Below, piece after piece: positions 43,656 to 53,342 of a stretch of DNA of 64,000 nt. This DNA is from Ewingella allii (GTDB taxonomy: Bacteria > Pseudomonadota > Gammaproteobacteria > Enterobacterales > Enterobacteriaceae): NCBI RefSeq assembly GCF_044430645.1, contig NZ_JAWUDN010000011.1:60969-124968 (forward strand), in the 5' to 3' direction. The position numbers and the translations under genes are program-made. Position 1 is the first letter of the stretch, and each line of letters opens with the position of its first letter. The notes beneath the pieces were generated by a model, which made no database searches, was not told where the DNA came from, and worked only from the letters and a program-made list of their open reading frames with translations.

Positions 43656-44954
43656 ATGAGCAAAACACACTTGACCGAACAGAAGTTTTCCGACTTCGCC
43701 CTGCACCCGCTTGCAGTTGAAGCCCTTGAAAAGAAAGGCTTTCATTACTGTACTCCTATTCAGGCATTGGCATTGCCAATCACGCTCGCTGGGCGTGATG
43801 TTGCAGGTCAGGCGCAAACCGGTACCGGCAAGACGCTGGCTTTTCTAGCGTCTACTTTCCATTATCTGCTTTCTAACCCGGCTGCTGAAGGTCGCCAGAC
43901 CAATCAGCCACGTGCCTTAATCATGGCACCGACCCGCGAATTAGCCGTGCAAATTCACTCGGATGCAGAAGCACTTTCCGAGTCCACCGGTTTGAAACTG
44001 GGGCTAGCCTATGGCGGCGACGGTTATGACAAACAATTAAAAGTCCTGGAAAGTGGCGTTGATATTCTCATCGGCACTACCGGCCGCTTGATTGATTACG
44101 CCAAGCAAAACTACATCGATTTAGGCGCCATTCAGGTTGTGGTTCTCGATGAAGCTGACCGTATGTTCGATCTCGGCTTTATCAAAGATATCCGCTGGTT
44201 GTTCCGCCGCATGCCGCCGGCTAACCAACGCCTTAACATGCTGTTCTCAGCAACCCTTTCCTACCGTGTGAAAGAGCTGGCGTTCGAAAATATGAATAAC
44301 GCCGAGTCGATTGAAATCGAACCGGAACAGAAAACGGGTCACCGAATTCAAGAAGAGCTGTTCTACCCTTCAAATGAAGAAAAAATGCGCCTGCTGCAGA
44401 CGCTGATTGAAGAAGAATGGCCAGATCGCTGCATCATCTTCGCCAACACCAAACATCGCTGTGAAGACGTCTGGGGCCATCTGGCTGCCGATGGTCATCG
44501 CGTAGGTTTGTTAACGGGTGATGTGCCGCAGAAGAAACGCCTGCGCGTGCTGGAAGATTTCACAGCCGGTACGCTGGATATTCTGGTCGCCACCGACGTT
44601 GCTGCCCGTGGTTTACATATCCCAGCCGTTACGCACGTATTCAACTACGACTTGCCTGACGACTGTGAAGACTACGTTCACCGTATTGGCCGTACCGGCC
44701 GTGCTGGCTTAAGTGGTCACTCTATCAGTCTGGCTTGCGAAGAATATGCGCTAAACCTGACGGCGATTGAAACTTACACCGGCCACAGTATTCCGGTTAG
44801 CAAATACAATAGCGATGCCCTGTTGACTGACTTGCCTGCACCAAAACGTTTGGCCCGTTCCCGTACTGGAAACAACGGTCAGCGTCGCAACAGCAATTCT
44901 TCATCACGCCGCAGCAGCGCGCCTCGCAATAATAACCGTAAACGCACGGGCTGA
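43656..44954 (+). CDS. rhlB: DEAD-box RNA helicase RhlB
   Basis: A 432-residue RNA helicase of the degradosome. The Q-motif region (FHYCTPIQALALPITLAGRD) is followed by AQTGTGKT at 53-60, VLDEADRMFDLGF, SATLS, and HRIGRTGRAG. A basic, Ser/Asn/Arg-rich C-terminal tail begins about residue 400, as in E. coli RhlB, and contributes to RNA binding. Divergent from trxA; gppA follows by 6 bases. Confidence 0.97.
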   Translation: MSKTHLTEQKFSDFALHPLAVEALEKKGFHYCTPIQALALPITLAGRDVAGQAQTGTGKTLAFLASTFHYLLSNPAAEGRQTNQPRALIMAPTRELAVQIHSDAEALSESTGLKLGLAYGGDGYDKQLKVLESGVDILIGTTGRLIDYAKQNYIDLGAIQVVVLDEADRMFDLGFIKDIRWLFRRMPPANQRLNMLFSATLSYRVKELAFENMNNAESIEIEPEQKTGHRIQEELFYPSNEEKMRLLQTLIEEEWPDRCIIFANTKHRCEDVWGHLAADGHRVGLLTGDVPQKKRLRVLEDFTAGTLDILVATDVAARGLHIPAVTHVFNYDLPDDCEDYVHRIGRTGRAGLSGHSISLACEEYALNLTAIETYTGHSIPVSKYNSDALLTDLPAPKRLARSRTGNNGQRRNSNSSSRRSSAPRNNNRKRTG

Positions 44955-44960
44955 TTTACT

Positions 44961-46466
44961 ATGCTGAGCTCCACCTCATTATATGCCGCAATCGATTTAG
45001 GCTCGAACAGCTTTCACATGCTGGTTGTCCGTGAGGTGGCAGGCAGCATTCAGACGCTGGCGAAGATAAAACGCAAAGTCCGTCTGGCCGCCGGCCTTGA
45101 TAAAGACAACCTGCTTTCTCAGGAAGCCATGCAGCGCGGCTGGCAATGTCTGAAGCTGTTTTCAGAGCGCCTGCAGGATATCCCTCGAGATCAAATTCGC
45201 GTGGTCGCCACGGCAACCTTGCGTTTAGCCAGTAACGCCGATGAATTCTTGCAAAAAGCGCAGGAAATCCTCGGTTGTCCGGTTCAGGTTATTGCTGGCG
45301 AAGAAGAAGCTCGCCTGATTTATCACGGCGTGGCACACACCACCGGCGGCCCCGATCAGCGTTTGGTGGTTGATATCGGCGGCGGCAGCACGGAATTAGT
45401 CACCGGAACTGGCGCACAGGCCACGGCGCTCATCAGCTTGTCGATGGGCTGCGTCACTTGGCTTGAACGCTACTTTGGCGATCGTAATCTGGGTAAAGAG
45501 AATTTCGACAAAGCGGAACAAGCCGCGCTCGATATGATCACCCCGGTTGCGCCTCGGCTATTGGCCAATGGCTGGCAGATTTGTGTTGGCGCGTCAGGCA
45601 CCGTTCAGGCGCTGCAGGAAATCATGGTGGCTCAGGGCATGGATGAACGCATCACCCTCGCCAAGCTGCAACAGCTGAAACAGCGCGCTATCCTCTGCGG
45701 CAAGCTTGAAGAGCTAGAGATTGAAGGCTTAACGCTGGAACGTGCTCTGGTTTTCCCAAGCGGCCTGTCGATTCTTATCGCCATCTTCAAAGCCCTCAAT
45801 ATCGAAACCATGACCCTTGCTGGCGGCGCGCTTCGCGAAGGTTTGGTGTATGGCATGCTGCACTTGCCTATCGAGCAAGATATTCGCCAGCGCACCTTAC
45901 GCAACCTCCAGCGTCGCTATCTGCTAGACAGTGAACAGGCTAACCGCGTCGCGCAACTGGCGGAGAACTTCTCGCTGCAAGTCGCCAGTGGCTGGCAGTT
46001 GGATGCCCGTGCTCGGGAGCTGTTGAACAGCGCCTGCCTGATCCATGAAATTGGCCTCAGCGTCGACTTCAGGCAAGCTCCGCATCATGCCGCGTATTTA
46101 ATTCGCCATTTGGATTTACCGGGCTTTACTCCCGCCCAGAAAAAGCTGCTGGCAACGCTGTTGCAGAACCAGAGTCAGGCATTAGATTTGCCTCTGCTCA
46201 GTCAGCAAAACGCCGTACCGCCGCGCCAGGCCCAGCGTTTATGTCGCATCTTGCGACTGGCGATTATCTTTGCCAGCCGTCGTCGCGATGACACGCTTCC
46301 GGCCGTGCGTCTGCGCGCCAACGAGGACGATTTGAACGTGATTGTCCCTCATGGTTGGCTGGAGCAGCATCCACTGCGCGCAGAAGAGTTAGAGCAGGAG
46401 AGCCATTGGCAGAGTTACGCTCACTGGCCGTTGTTCATCGAAGAGAGTGGTAAGCCAGCTGTCTGA
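44961..46466 (+). CDS. gppA: guanosine pentaphosphate phosphatase GppA
   Basis: A 501-residue Ppx/GppA-family phosphatase converting pppGpp to ppGpp. The actin-like ATPase fold shows phosphate 1 AAIDLGSNSFHMLVVR, VVDIGGGSTELVTG and GGALREGLVYGM, followed by a helical HD-like C-terminal region. Start chosen 6 bases after rhlB, implying co-transcription. Length is close to E. coli GppA (494). Confidence 0.95.
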   Translation: MLSSTSLYAAIDLGSNSFHMLVVREVAGSIQTLAKIKRKVRLAAGLDKDNLLSQEAMQRGWQCLKLFSERLQDIPRDQIRVVATATLRLASNADEFLQKAQEILGCPVQVIAGEEEARLIYHGVAHTTGGPDQRLVVDIGGGSTELVTGTGAQATALISLSMGCVTWLERYFGDRNLGKENFDKAEQAALDMITPVAPRLLANGWQICVGASGTVQALQEIMVAQGMDERITLAKLQQLKQRAILCGKLEELEIEGLTLERALVFPSGLSILIAIFKALNIETMTLAGGALREGLVYGMLHLPIEQDIRQRTLRNLQRRYLLDSEQANRVAQLAENFSLQVASGWQLDARARELLNSACLIHEIGLSVDFRQAPHHAAYLIRHLDLPGFTPAQKKLLATLLQNQSQALDLPLLSQQNAVPPRQAQRLCRILRLAIIFASRRRDDTLPAVRLRANEDDLNVIVPHGWLEQHPLRAEELEQESHWQSYAHWPLFIEESGKPAV

Positions 46467-46492
46467 TTGGCTCTGCAGTGACGTAAAATAGT

Positions 46493-46517
46493 AAAGGCGA
46501 CCCAGGTCGCCTTTTTT
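46493..46517 (+). terminator. terminator of rhlB-gppA
   Basis: AAAGGCGAC-CCAG-GTCGCCTTT (9 bp) with six T, 27 bases after the gppA stop and facing the convergent rep gene. Confidence 0.88.
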
Positions 46518-46536
46518 GTTGCTGTTTTGCGAGCTG

Positions 46537-48555
46537 CTATTTTTTGGCGTTTGCCAGCTGAGCGCGGATCTTCTCCAGGTGGCTCTGCCCTTTGACCATA
46601 CGCTCCTGCGCACTCACCACTTTACGCTCGGTTTCCCACTCAAGGTCATCCTGCGGAAGCTCCAGCAGGAAACGACTCGGCTCGGGGCGGATCAGCTCGC
46701 CGTACTGACGGCGTTCGCGGCACAAAGTGAAGATCAGCTCTTTCTGCGCGCGGGTGATCCCCACATAGGCAAGGCGGCGCTCTTCATCAACATTGTCTTC
46801 ATCGATGCTGCTCTGGTGAGGCAGCAGCCCCTCCTCCATCCCGACCAAAAAGACGTAGGGGAATTCCAGACCTTTCGAGGCATGGAGGGTCATCAGTTGA
46901 ACCTGATCCAGTTCTTCATCACTTTCGCCGCGCTCCATCATGTCTCGCAGGGTAAAGCGCGTCACCACCTGAGTTAGCGTCATCGGCTCGTCGAGATCGG
47001 TGCCTTCGAGCATTTCCGTCATCCAGCTAAAGAGCTGGTTAACGTTTTTCATGCGCATTTCTGCGGCTTTCGGGCTTGGCGAGGTTTCAAACAGCCAGCT
47101 TTCATAATCCACGCCGTGGATTAAGTCGCGCACGGCGGCCACCGGCTCTCTCTCAACACGGTCAGCGATGGTTCCCATCCAATGGGTGAAACGCTGCAAT
47201 GACTCCAGCCCGCGGCCGGTGAGATATTGGCTTAATCCCATGTCGAAGCTGGCTTTGAATAAGCCTTTATTGCGCTGATTCGCCCACTCCCCCAGCTTTT
47301 GCAGTGTTGCCGCACCAATCTCACGGCGCGGCGTGTTCACAATGCGCAAGAACGCGCTGTCATCGTCAGGGTTGGTCAGCACCCGTAAATAAGCCAGCAG
47401 GTCTTTAATTTCAGGACGCGAGAAGAATGACGTGCCGCCGGAGATGCGATAAGGAATGCGGTTTTGCATCAGCATCTTTTCAAACAGCCGCGACTGGTGG
47501 TTGCCACGGTACAGAATGGCGTAGTCACCATAGTCAGTCTTATTCATGAAGTGATGGGCAATTAGCTCGCCCGCCACCCTTTCCGCCTCGTGATCTTCGT
47601 TATTGGCAGTGATGACTTTGAGTGCTTCGCCATAGCCCAGCTCGGAGAACAGACGCTTCTCGAACACGTGTGGGTTATTGGCAATCAGGATGTTGGCGGC
47701 TTTGAGAATGCGTTGCGACGAGCGGTAGTTCTGTTCCAGCTTGATCACTTGCAGCGCAGGGAAGTCCTCTTTGAGCAGCACCAGATTCTGTGGACGGGCG
47801 CCGCGCCAGGAGTAAATCGACTGGTCATCATCCCCCACCACGGTGAAGCGCGCGCGAGTGCCCACCAGCAATTTCACCATCATGTACTGGCTGGTGTTGG
47901 TGTCCTGGTATTCATCCACCAGCAGGTAGCGCAGCTTGTTCTGCCAGCGTTCCCGCACCTCTTCATTGCGTTGCAGCAGTAAGGTCGGCAGCAGAATCAA
48001 ATCATCAAAATCGAGAATATTACAGGCGCGCATGTGGTCGTGATAAAGGCTGTAGCAGAGTGCGAAGATCTTGTCGCGCTCCGATCGCGCCAGATCGGCG
48101 GCGCGTGCTGGATCAACCAGATCGTTCTTCCAGTTGGAGATCGTCGAGATCAGCTGTTGCAGCAGCGTTTTATCTTGCTCCAGCCACTTCTCGCTCAGCT
48201 CCTTGAGCAGCGCTAACTGGTCTTGGTCATCAAACAGGGAGAAATTAGATTTCATGCCGAGCGCGGCATATTCCTTTTTGATGATCTCCAGACCCAAGGT
48301 GTGGAAGGTTGAAATCATCAACCCGCGCGCTTCTTTACGACCCAGCGTTTGCGCTACGCGCTCTTTCATCTCACGCGCGGCTTTATTGGTAAAGGTTACG
48401 GCGGCAATATGACGTGCCTGATACCCACATTGACGGATCAAGTGTGCGATTTTATTGGTGATCACCCTGGTTTTACCGGAACCAGCGCCGGCCAGAACCA
48501 AGCAAGGTCCGGTTACGAATTCGACGGCGTGTTGTTGACTAGGGTTTAATCGCAT
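46537..48555 (-). CDS. rep: ATP-dependent DNA helicase Rep
   Basis: A 672-residue superfamily 1A helicase that clears proteins ahead of replication forks. The P-loop GAGSGKT lies at residues 23-29, followed by VDEYQDTNTSQYMM, GDDDQSIYSWRGA, EQNYRSSQRIL and YVGITRAQKEL. The ATG at 48555 gives MRLNPSQQHAVEF as in E. coli Rep (673); the GTG six codons upstream has no ribosome site. Paralogous to uvrD in this window but lacking its C-terminal Tudor-like region. Confidence 0.96.
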   Translation of the reverse strand: MRLNPSQQHAVEFVTGPCLVLAGAGSGKTRVITNKIAHLIRQCGYQARHIAAVTFTNKAAREMKERVAQTLGRKEARGLMISTFHTLGLEIIKKEYAALGMKSNFSLFDDQDQLALLKELSEKWLEQDKTLLQQLISTISNWKNDLVDPARAADLARSERDKIFALCYSLYHDHMRACNILDFDDLILLPTLLLQRNEEVRERWQNKLRYLLVDEYQDTNTSQYMMVKLLVGTRARFTVVGDDDQSIYSWRGARPQNLVLLKEDFPALQVIKLEQNYRSSQRILKAANILIANNPHVFEKRLFSELGYGEALKVITANNEDHEAERVAGELIAHHFMNKTDYGDYAILYRGNHQSRLFEKMLMQNRIPYRISGGTSFFSRPEIKDLLAYLRVLTNPDDDSAFLRIVNTPRREIGAATLQKLGEWANQRNKGLFKASFDMGLSQYLTGRGLESLQRFTHWMGTIADRVEREPVAAVRDLIHGVDYESWLFETSPSPKAAEMRMKNVNQLFSWMTEMLEGTDLDEPMTLTQVVTRFTLRDMMERGESDEELDQVQLMTLHASKGLEFPYVFLVGMEEGLLPHQSSIDEDNVDEERRLAYVGITRAQKELIFTLCRERRQYGELIRPEPSRFLLELPQDDLEWETERKVVSAQERMVKGQSHLEKIRAQLANAKK

Positions 48556-48730
48556 GACCTGTTTTTTGCTCACTTGATGGACAAGGAGGGCGATTGTAGC
48601 AGAAAGAGAAGCTGAGATTGACTGGCTTTAGCGCCCAATTTGCATCTATGGAACACAGGCTGGATTCCACTTGGCCGCTTGCAGGTGTTACATTACGCCT
48701 CTGGAAACTCTCTCGTAAAAAGGTCTTATC

Positions 48731-49012
48731 ATGGCGAAAACTGCCGCAGCAATGCACATCCTTGTGAAGGAAGAAGCTCAAGCACAAGAAATTCTGGCCC
48801 AGTTGAAAAACGGTGGCGATTTCGAGAAGCTGGCTAAGAAACACTCTACTTGCCCGTCAGGCAAAAAAGGCGGCCACTTAGGCGAATTCAAACAGGGCGC
48901 AATGGTCCCGGCTTTCGATAAAGTGGTATTTTCCGCTCCACTGATCGAGCCACAAGGCCCGCTGCACACCCAGTTCGGCTACCACATCATTAAGATCCTG
49001 TACCGCAACTGA
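48731..49012 (+). CDS. ppiC: peptidyl-prolyl cis-trans isomerase C (parvulin)
   Basis: A 93-residue single-domain cytoplasmic parvulin. Hallmarks are HILVKEEAQAQEIL, FEKLAKKHSTCPSGKKGGHLGEFKQGAMVPAFDKVVF and GPLHTQFGYHIIKILYRN. Length equals E. coli PpiC. It stands alone between rep and ilvC with its own terminator. Confidence 0.97.
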   Translation: MAKTAAAMHILVKEEAQAQEILAQLKNGGDFEKLAKKHSTCPSGKKGGHLGEFKQGAMVPAFDKVVFSAPLIEPQGPLHTQFGYHIIKILYRN

Positions 49013-49035
49013 GTTCCCGTTCCGGCGCAGTAAAA

Positions 49036-49072
49036 AGAAAGGGCACCGCATTTTCATGCAGTGCCCTTTTTT
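49036..49072 (+). terminator. terminator of ppiC
   Basis: AAAGGGCAC...GTGCCCTTT, extended by GCA/TGC inside, is followed by six T, 24 bases after the ppiC stop. Confidence 0.88.
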
Positions 49073-49081
49073 CATTCTGGG

Positions 49082-49204
<123 letters not shown>

Positions 49205-49205
<1 letters not shown>

Positions 49206-50680
49206 TAGCTTGCGACGGCGATACGCTTCATATCCGTCATATACCCACGCAGCTTGTGACCCACAGCTTCGATTGGGTGATTGCGAATGGCTTCGTTAAC
49301 ATCACGCAGCTGCGCGTTATCAACGTTGGTGCCTGCAACAGATTTACCCAAATCGCCAGCTTGCAGCGTCGTCATGAACTCTTTCAGCAATGGCACCGCG
49401 GCGTTAGCGAACAGGTAGTTGCCGTACTCAGCGGTGTCAGAGATAACCACGTTCATTTCATACAGGCGTTTACGCGCGATGGTGTTAGCAATCAGCGGCA
49501 GCTCGTGCAGAGATTCGTAGTAAGCAGACTCTTCGATGATGCCAGCAGCAACCATGGTTTCGAATGCCAGCTCAACGCCTGCTTTAACCATCGCGATCAT
49601 CAGAACACCGTTGTCGAAGTACTCTTGCTCAGCGATTTTGCCTTCGAACTGTGGTGCGTTTTCGAATGCAGTCGCGCCAGTCTCTTCGCGCCAGGTCAGC
49701 AATTTCTTATCGTCGTTAGCCCAGTCAGCCATCATGCCGCTAGAGAATTCGCCGGAGATGATGTCATCCATGTGTTTCTGGAACAGTGGAGCCATGATGC
49801 CTTTCAGCTGCTCAGACAGCGCGTAAGCGCGCAGTTTAGCCGGGTTGGACAGACGGTCCATCATCAGCGTAATACCGCCTTGCTTCAGGGCTTCGGTCAC
49901 AGTTTCCCAGCCGAATTGCAGCAGTTTTTCTGCGTAAGCTTCATCAACGCCGTCAGCGACTAATTTGTCGAAGCACAGCAGAGAACCGGCCTGCAACATG
50001 CCGCACAGAATGGTTTGCTCGCCCATCAGGTCAGATTTAACTTCCGCAACGAAAGAAGATTGCAGAACGCCCGCACGGTGACCGCCAGTTGCCGCAGCCC
50101 ATGCTTTCGCAATAGCCATACCCTCGCCTTTCGGGTCGTTTTCTGGGTGAACGGCAATCAGAGTTGGAACGCCGAAACCGCGTTTGTACTCTTCACGCAC
50201 TTCGGTACCCGGGCATTTTGGAGCAACCATCACGACGGTGATGTCTTTACGAATTTGCTCGCCAACTTCAACGATGTTGAAGCCGTGGGAGTAACCCAGA
50301 GTTGCGCCATCTTTCATCAGAGGCTGAACGGCTTTAACAACGGCGCTGTGCTGTTTGTCTGGCGTCAGGTTAATAACCAGGTCAGCCTGTGGGATCAGCT
50401 CTTCGTAAGTCCCTACTTTGAAGCCGTTTTCTGTCGCTTTACGCCATGATGCGCGTTTTTCTGCGATAGCTTCAGCACGTAAGGTGTAAGAAACATCCAG
50501 ACCGGAGTCACGCATGTTCAAACCTTGGTTAAGGCCCTGCGCGCCACAACCCACAATCACGACTTTTTTACCCTTCAGGTAGCTCGCTTCATCAGCGAAT
50601 TCGTCGCGACCCATAAAGCGGCATTTGCCCAATTGTTCTAACTGCTGGCGCAGGTTCAAGGTGTTGAAATAGTTAGCCAT
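49205..50680 (-). CDS. ilvC: ketol-acid reductoisomerase (class II)
   Basis: A 491-residue NADPH enzyme of valine/isoleucine synthesis that isomerises and reduces acetohydroxy acids to dihydroxy acids. The Rossmann motif VVIVGCGAQGLNQGLNMRDSG lies near residue 36. The catalytic metal-binding region is duplicated (class II, plant-like and twice the knotted domain), seen in length and in SDLMGEQTILCGMLQ and ESAYYESLHELPLIANTI. Divergent from its activator gene ilvY. It ends exactly at a repeat element. Confidence 0.98.
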
Positions 50681-50803
50681 CGTAATACTCCGTTCTTTCT
50701 CTGAGGATGTTGTTATGTGTGGTTCACCGGTTTTGGGTGAACGCGATGAAATTACTATATGTTATGTACTGTGTTGCTTAAATTGATATATTGAGAAGAT
50801 GAC

Positions 50804-50820
50804 GTTGCAGAATATGCAAC
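50804..50820. promoter_or_regulatory. IlvY operator in the ilvY-ilvC gap
   Basis: GTTGC-AGAATAT-GCAAC is a perfect 5-bp dyad of the LysR type (T-N11-A) in the 173-base divergent gap. IlvY bound there autorepresses ilvY and, with acetolactate or acetohydroxybutyrate, activates ilvC. Position supports the call. Confidence 0.7.
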
Positions 50821-50853
50821 ATGCTGTTCCGACTCACATTGGGGAAACCGCGC

Positions 50854-51735
50854 ATGGATCTTCGCGATCTCAAACTCTTTTTACATCTGGCCGAAAGCCG
50901 CCATTTTGGGCGTTCGTCCAAGGCAATGCATGTCAGCCCCTCGACCCTTTCTCGCCAGATTCAGCGCCTGGAGGAAGAGCTGGGCCAGCCGCTGTTTCAG
51001 CGTGATAACCGCACTGTGCAATTGACCAGTGCGGGGGAGCAGCTTCGAAACTTTGCTCAACAGACTTTGTTGCAGTACCAGCAGCTGCGTCACTCGCTCG
51101 ACCAGCACGGGCCATCGTTGAGTGGCGAGTTGCGACTCTTTTGTTCCGTGACGGCGGCATATAGCCATCTGCCGCCTATCCTTGATCGATTCCGCGCCCA
51201 GCATCCGTTGGTAGAAATCAAACTCACCACCGGCGACGCCGCAGACGCGGTCGAGAAAGTACAGTCTGCCGAAGCAGACTTGGGTATCGCCGGGCATCCA
51301 GAAAACCTGCCATCCAGCGTCGATTTCATCCAAATTGGCGAAATCCCGATGATCCTCATCGCCCCGTCATTACCCTGCGCGGTGCGAAATCAAACCAGCG
51401 AGCCTCATCCGGATTGGTCACAAATCCCGTTTATCCTGCCGGAGCACGGACCGGCGCGTAAGCGAATCGACATTTGGTTTAAACGTAATCGCCTGATAAA
51501 CCCACTCATTTACGCCACCGTGTCCGGCCACGAAGCCATCGTATCAATGGTTGCCCTCGGCTGCGGCATTGCCCTGCTGCCTGACGTAGTGCTAGAGAAT
51601 AGCCCCGAACCGGTGAGAAACCGCATTACCGTGCTGGAAAATGTGACGCTTGGCTCACCCTTAGAGCTAGGCGTGTGCGTACAGAAGAAACGTCTTAAGG
51701 AGCCGCTCATCGACGCCTTCTGGCAACTGTTATAA
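50854..51735 (+). CDS. ilvY: LysR-type regulator IlvY
   Basis: A 293-residue LysR-family activator of ilvC. The N-terminal winged helix-turn-helix MDLRDLKLFLHLAESRHFGRSSKAMHVSPSTLSRQIQRLEEELG (positions 1-44) is followed by the effector domain. The start at 50854 was chosen because GGGGAA lies about 8 bases upstream and it agrees with E. coli MDLRDLK; the ATG at 50821 is inside the operator region. Confidence 0.95.
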   Translation: MDLRDLKLFLHLAESRHFGRSSKAMHVSPSTLSRQIQRLEEELGQPLFQRDNRTVQLTSAGEQLRNFAQQTLLQYQQLRHSLDQHGPSLSGELRLFCSVTAAYSHLPPILDRFRAQHPLVEIKLTTGDAADAVEKVQSAEADLGIAGHPENLPSSVDFIQIGEIPMILIAPSLPCAVRNQTSEPHPDWSQIPFILPEHGPARKRIDIWFKRNRLINPLIYATVSGHEAIVSMVALGCGIALLPDVVLENSPEPVRNRITVLENVTLGSPLELGVCVQKKRLKEPLIDAFWQLL

Positions 51736-51764
51736 ACCTGTTTTGCGACAGAAAAAGGACAAAT

Positions 51765-51790
51765 AAAAAGGGCCAAAAGGCCCTTTGATT
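51765..51790. terminator. bidirectional terminator between ilvY and ilvA
   Basis: AAAGGGCC-AAAA-GGCCCTTT (8 bp) is flanked by a T-rich stretch on both sides. Convergent ilvY (+) and ilvA (-) end 30 and 7 bases away. Confidence 0.85.
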
Positions 51791-51792
51791 TT

Positions 51793-53337
51793 CTAGCCCG
51801 CCAAGAAGAAACGGAAGGCCGGGTTTTCACTTTCGTTATGGCAGTCATAGCCCAGCGCGGAAAGATTTTTTTCAAACTCCGGCTCTTGCTCGGTCAGTTC
51901 AAAAGCGGCCAAAACGCGACCAAAATCCGTGCCGTGGCTGCGATAGTGGAACAGCGAAATATTCCAGTGCGTGCCTAAGGTTTGCAGGAATTTCAGCAAC
52001 GCACCCGGCGATTCCGGGAACTCAAAGCTGTAAAGCCTTTCGCGCAGAGGCTTGCTCGGGCGGCCGCCAACCATATAGCGGACGTGCAGTTTCGCCATTT
52101 CATCGTCGGAGAGATCAACGACCTGATACCCGCCGTGGTGCAGCTCGTCGATGATCTCTTTGCGTTCGACATTGCCACGCGTTAGGCGCACACCCACAAA
52201 GATGCAGGCATCCTTGTCGTCGGCGTAGCGATAGTTGAACTCGGTGACCGAGCGCCCGCCGAGCAGCTGGCAGAACTTCAAGAAGCTGCCTTTTTGCTCA
52301 GGGATGGTCACGGCCAGCAAGGCTTCGCGCTGCTCGCCAAGCTCACAACGCTCTGAAACATAACGCAAACCGTGGAAGTTCACGTTGGCGCCAGAAAGGA
52401 CATGCGCCAGCCGCTCCCCCTGAATATTATGTTGTTGGACGTATTTCTTCAGCCCGGCCAAGGCCAGTGCGCCTGAAGGCTCGGCGATGGCGCGGACGTC
52501 TTCGAACAAATCTTTGACCGCGGCGCAAATCGCGTCGCTGTCGACGGTGATCACGTCGTCTAAATACTCGCGACACAGACGGAAGGTTTCGTTGCCGATG
52601 CGCTTAACTGCCACGCCTTCAGCAAACAGCCCGACGCGCGCCAAGTCCACCGGCTCGCCAGCATCCAGCGCGGCGCGCAGGCAGGCGGAATCTTCAGCTT
52701 CGACACCAATCACCTGAATTTGCGGCATCAGCTGTTTAATCAGCACCGCCACGCCCGCCGCCAGACCGCCGCCGCCAACAGGGACAAATACCCGGTCCAG
52801 ATGAGCATCTTGCTGGAGCAGCTCCATTGCCAAGGTGCCCTGCCCGGCGATAACCGCCGGATGGTCGAATGGCGGGACGAAGGTCATACCCTGCTGCTGA
52901 GAAAGCTCAACAGCTTTGGCCTTCGCTTCGTCAAAATTAGCGCCGTGCAGCAGCACTTCGCCGCCAAAATTGCGCACGGCATCCACTTTGATGTCGGCGG
53001 TCGCCACTGGCATGACGATAAGGGATTTAATGCCTTTTTTGCTGGCTGAAAGCGCAACGCCCTGCGCGTGGTTGCCGGCCGAGGCCGTGATCACGCCGCG
53101 AGCAGCCTGCTCTTCAGTCAAGCTCGCTATCATCGAATAGGCGCCGCGCAGCTTGAAACTGTGCACAGCCTGACGATCTTCGCGTTTAACCAGAATGGTG
53201 TTGTTCAGGCGGGAGGAGATTTTCTCCATCACCTGCAGTGGCGTGACCTGCGCCACTTCGTAAACCGGCGCGCGCAGTACGGCGCGGAGATACTCCGCGC
53301 CTCCCGGCTGGTCGGATAGGGGTTGTGATACCGCCAT
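51793..53337 (-). CDS. ilvA: threonine deaminase (biosynthetic) IlvA
   Basis: A 514-residue PLP enzyme, the first committed step of isoleucine synthesis (threonine to 2-oxobutanoate), feedback-inhibited by isoleucine. The Schiff-base Lys62 lies in HSFKLRGAYSM and the glycine loop PVGGGGLAAG. Two C-terminal ACT-like regulatory repeats follow from about residue 330 (EQREALLAVTIPEQKGSFLKFCQLLG and LYSFEFPESPGALLKFLQTLG). It starts 5 bases after ilvD and is the last gene of the ilv operon. Confidence 0.97.
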   Translation of the reverse strand: MAVSQPLSDQPGGAEYLRAVLRAPVYEVAQVTPLQVMEKISSRLNNTILVKREDRQAVHSFKLRGAYSMIASLTEEQAARGVITASAGNHAQGVALSASKKGIKSLIVMPVATADIKVDAVRNFGGEVLLHGANFDEAKAKAVELSQQQGMTFVPPFDHPAVIAGQGTLAMELLQQDAHLDRVFVPVGGGGLAAGVAVLIKQLMPQIQVIGVEAEDSACLRAALDAGEPVDLARVGLFAEGVAVKRIGNETFRLCREYLDDVITVDSDAICAAVKDLFEDVRAIAEPSGALALAGLKKYVQQHNIQGERLAHVLSGANVNFHGLRYVSERCELGEQREALLAVTIPEQKGSFLKFCQLLGGRSVTEFNYRYADDKDACIFVGVRLTRGNVERKEIIDELHHGGYQVVDLSDDEMAKLHVRYMVGGRPSKPLRERLYSFEFPESPGALLKFLQTLGTHWNISLFHYRSHGTDFGRVLAAFELTEQEPEFEKNLSALGYDCHNESENPAFRFFLAG

Positions 53338-53342
53338 GACCG

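Noticed and set aside
49256..49963. 235-codon plus-strand frame inside ilvC
   Set aside because: Antisense of ilvC; no start signals or family motifs.
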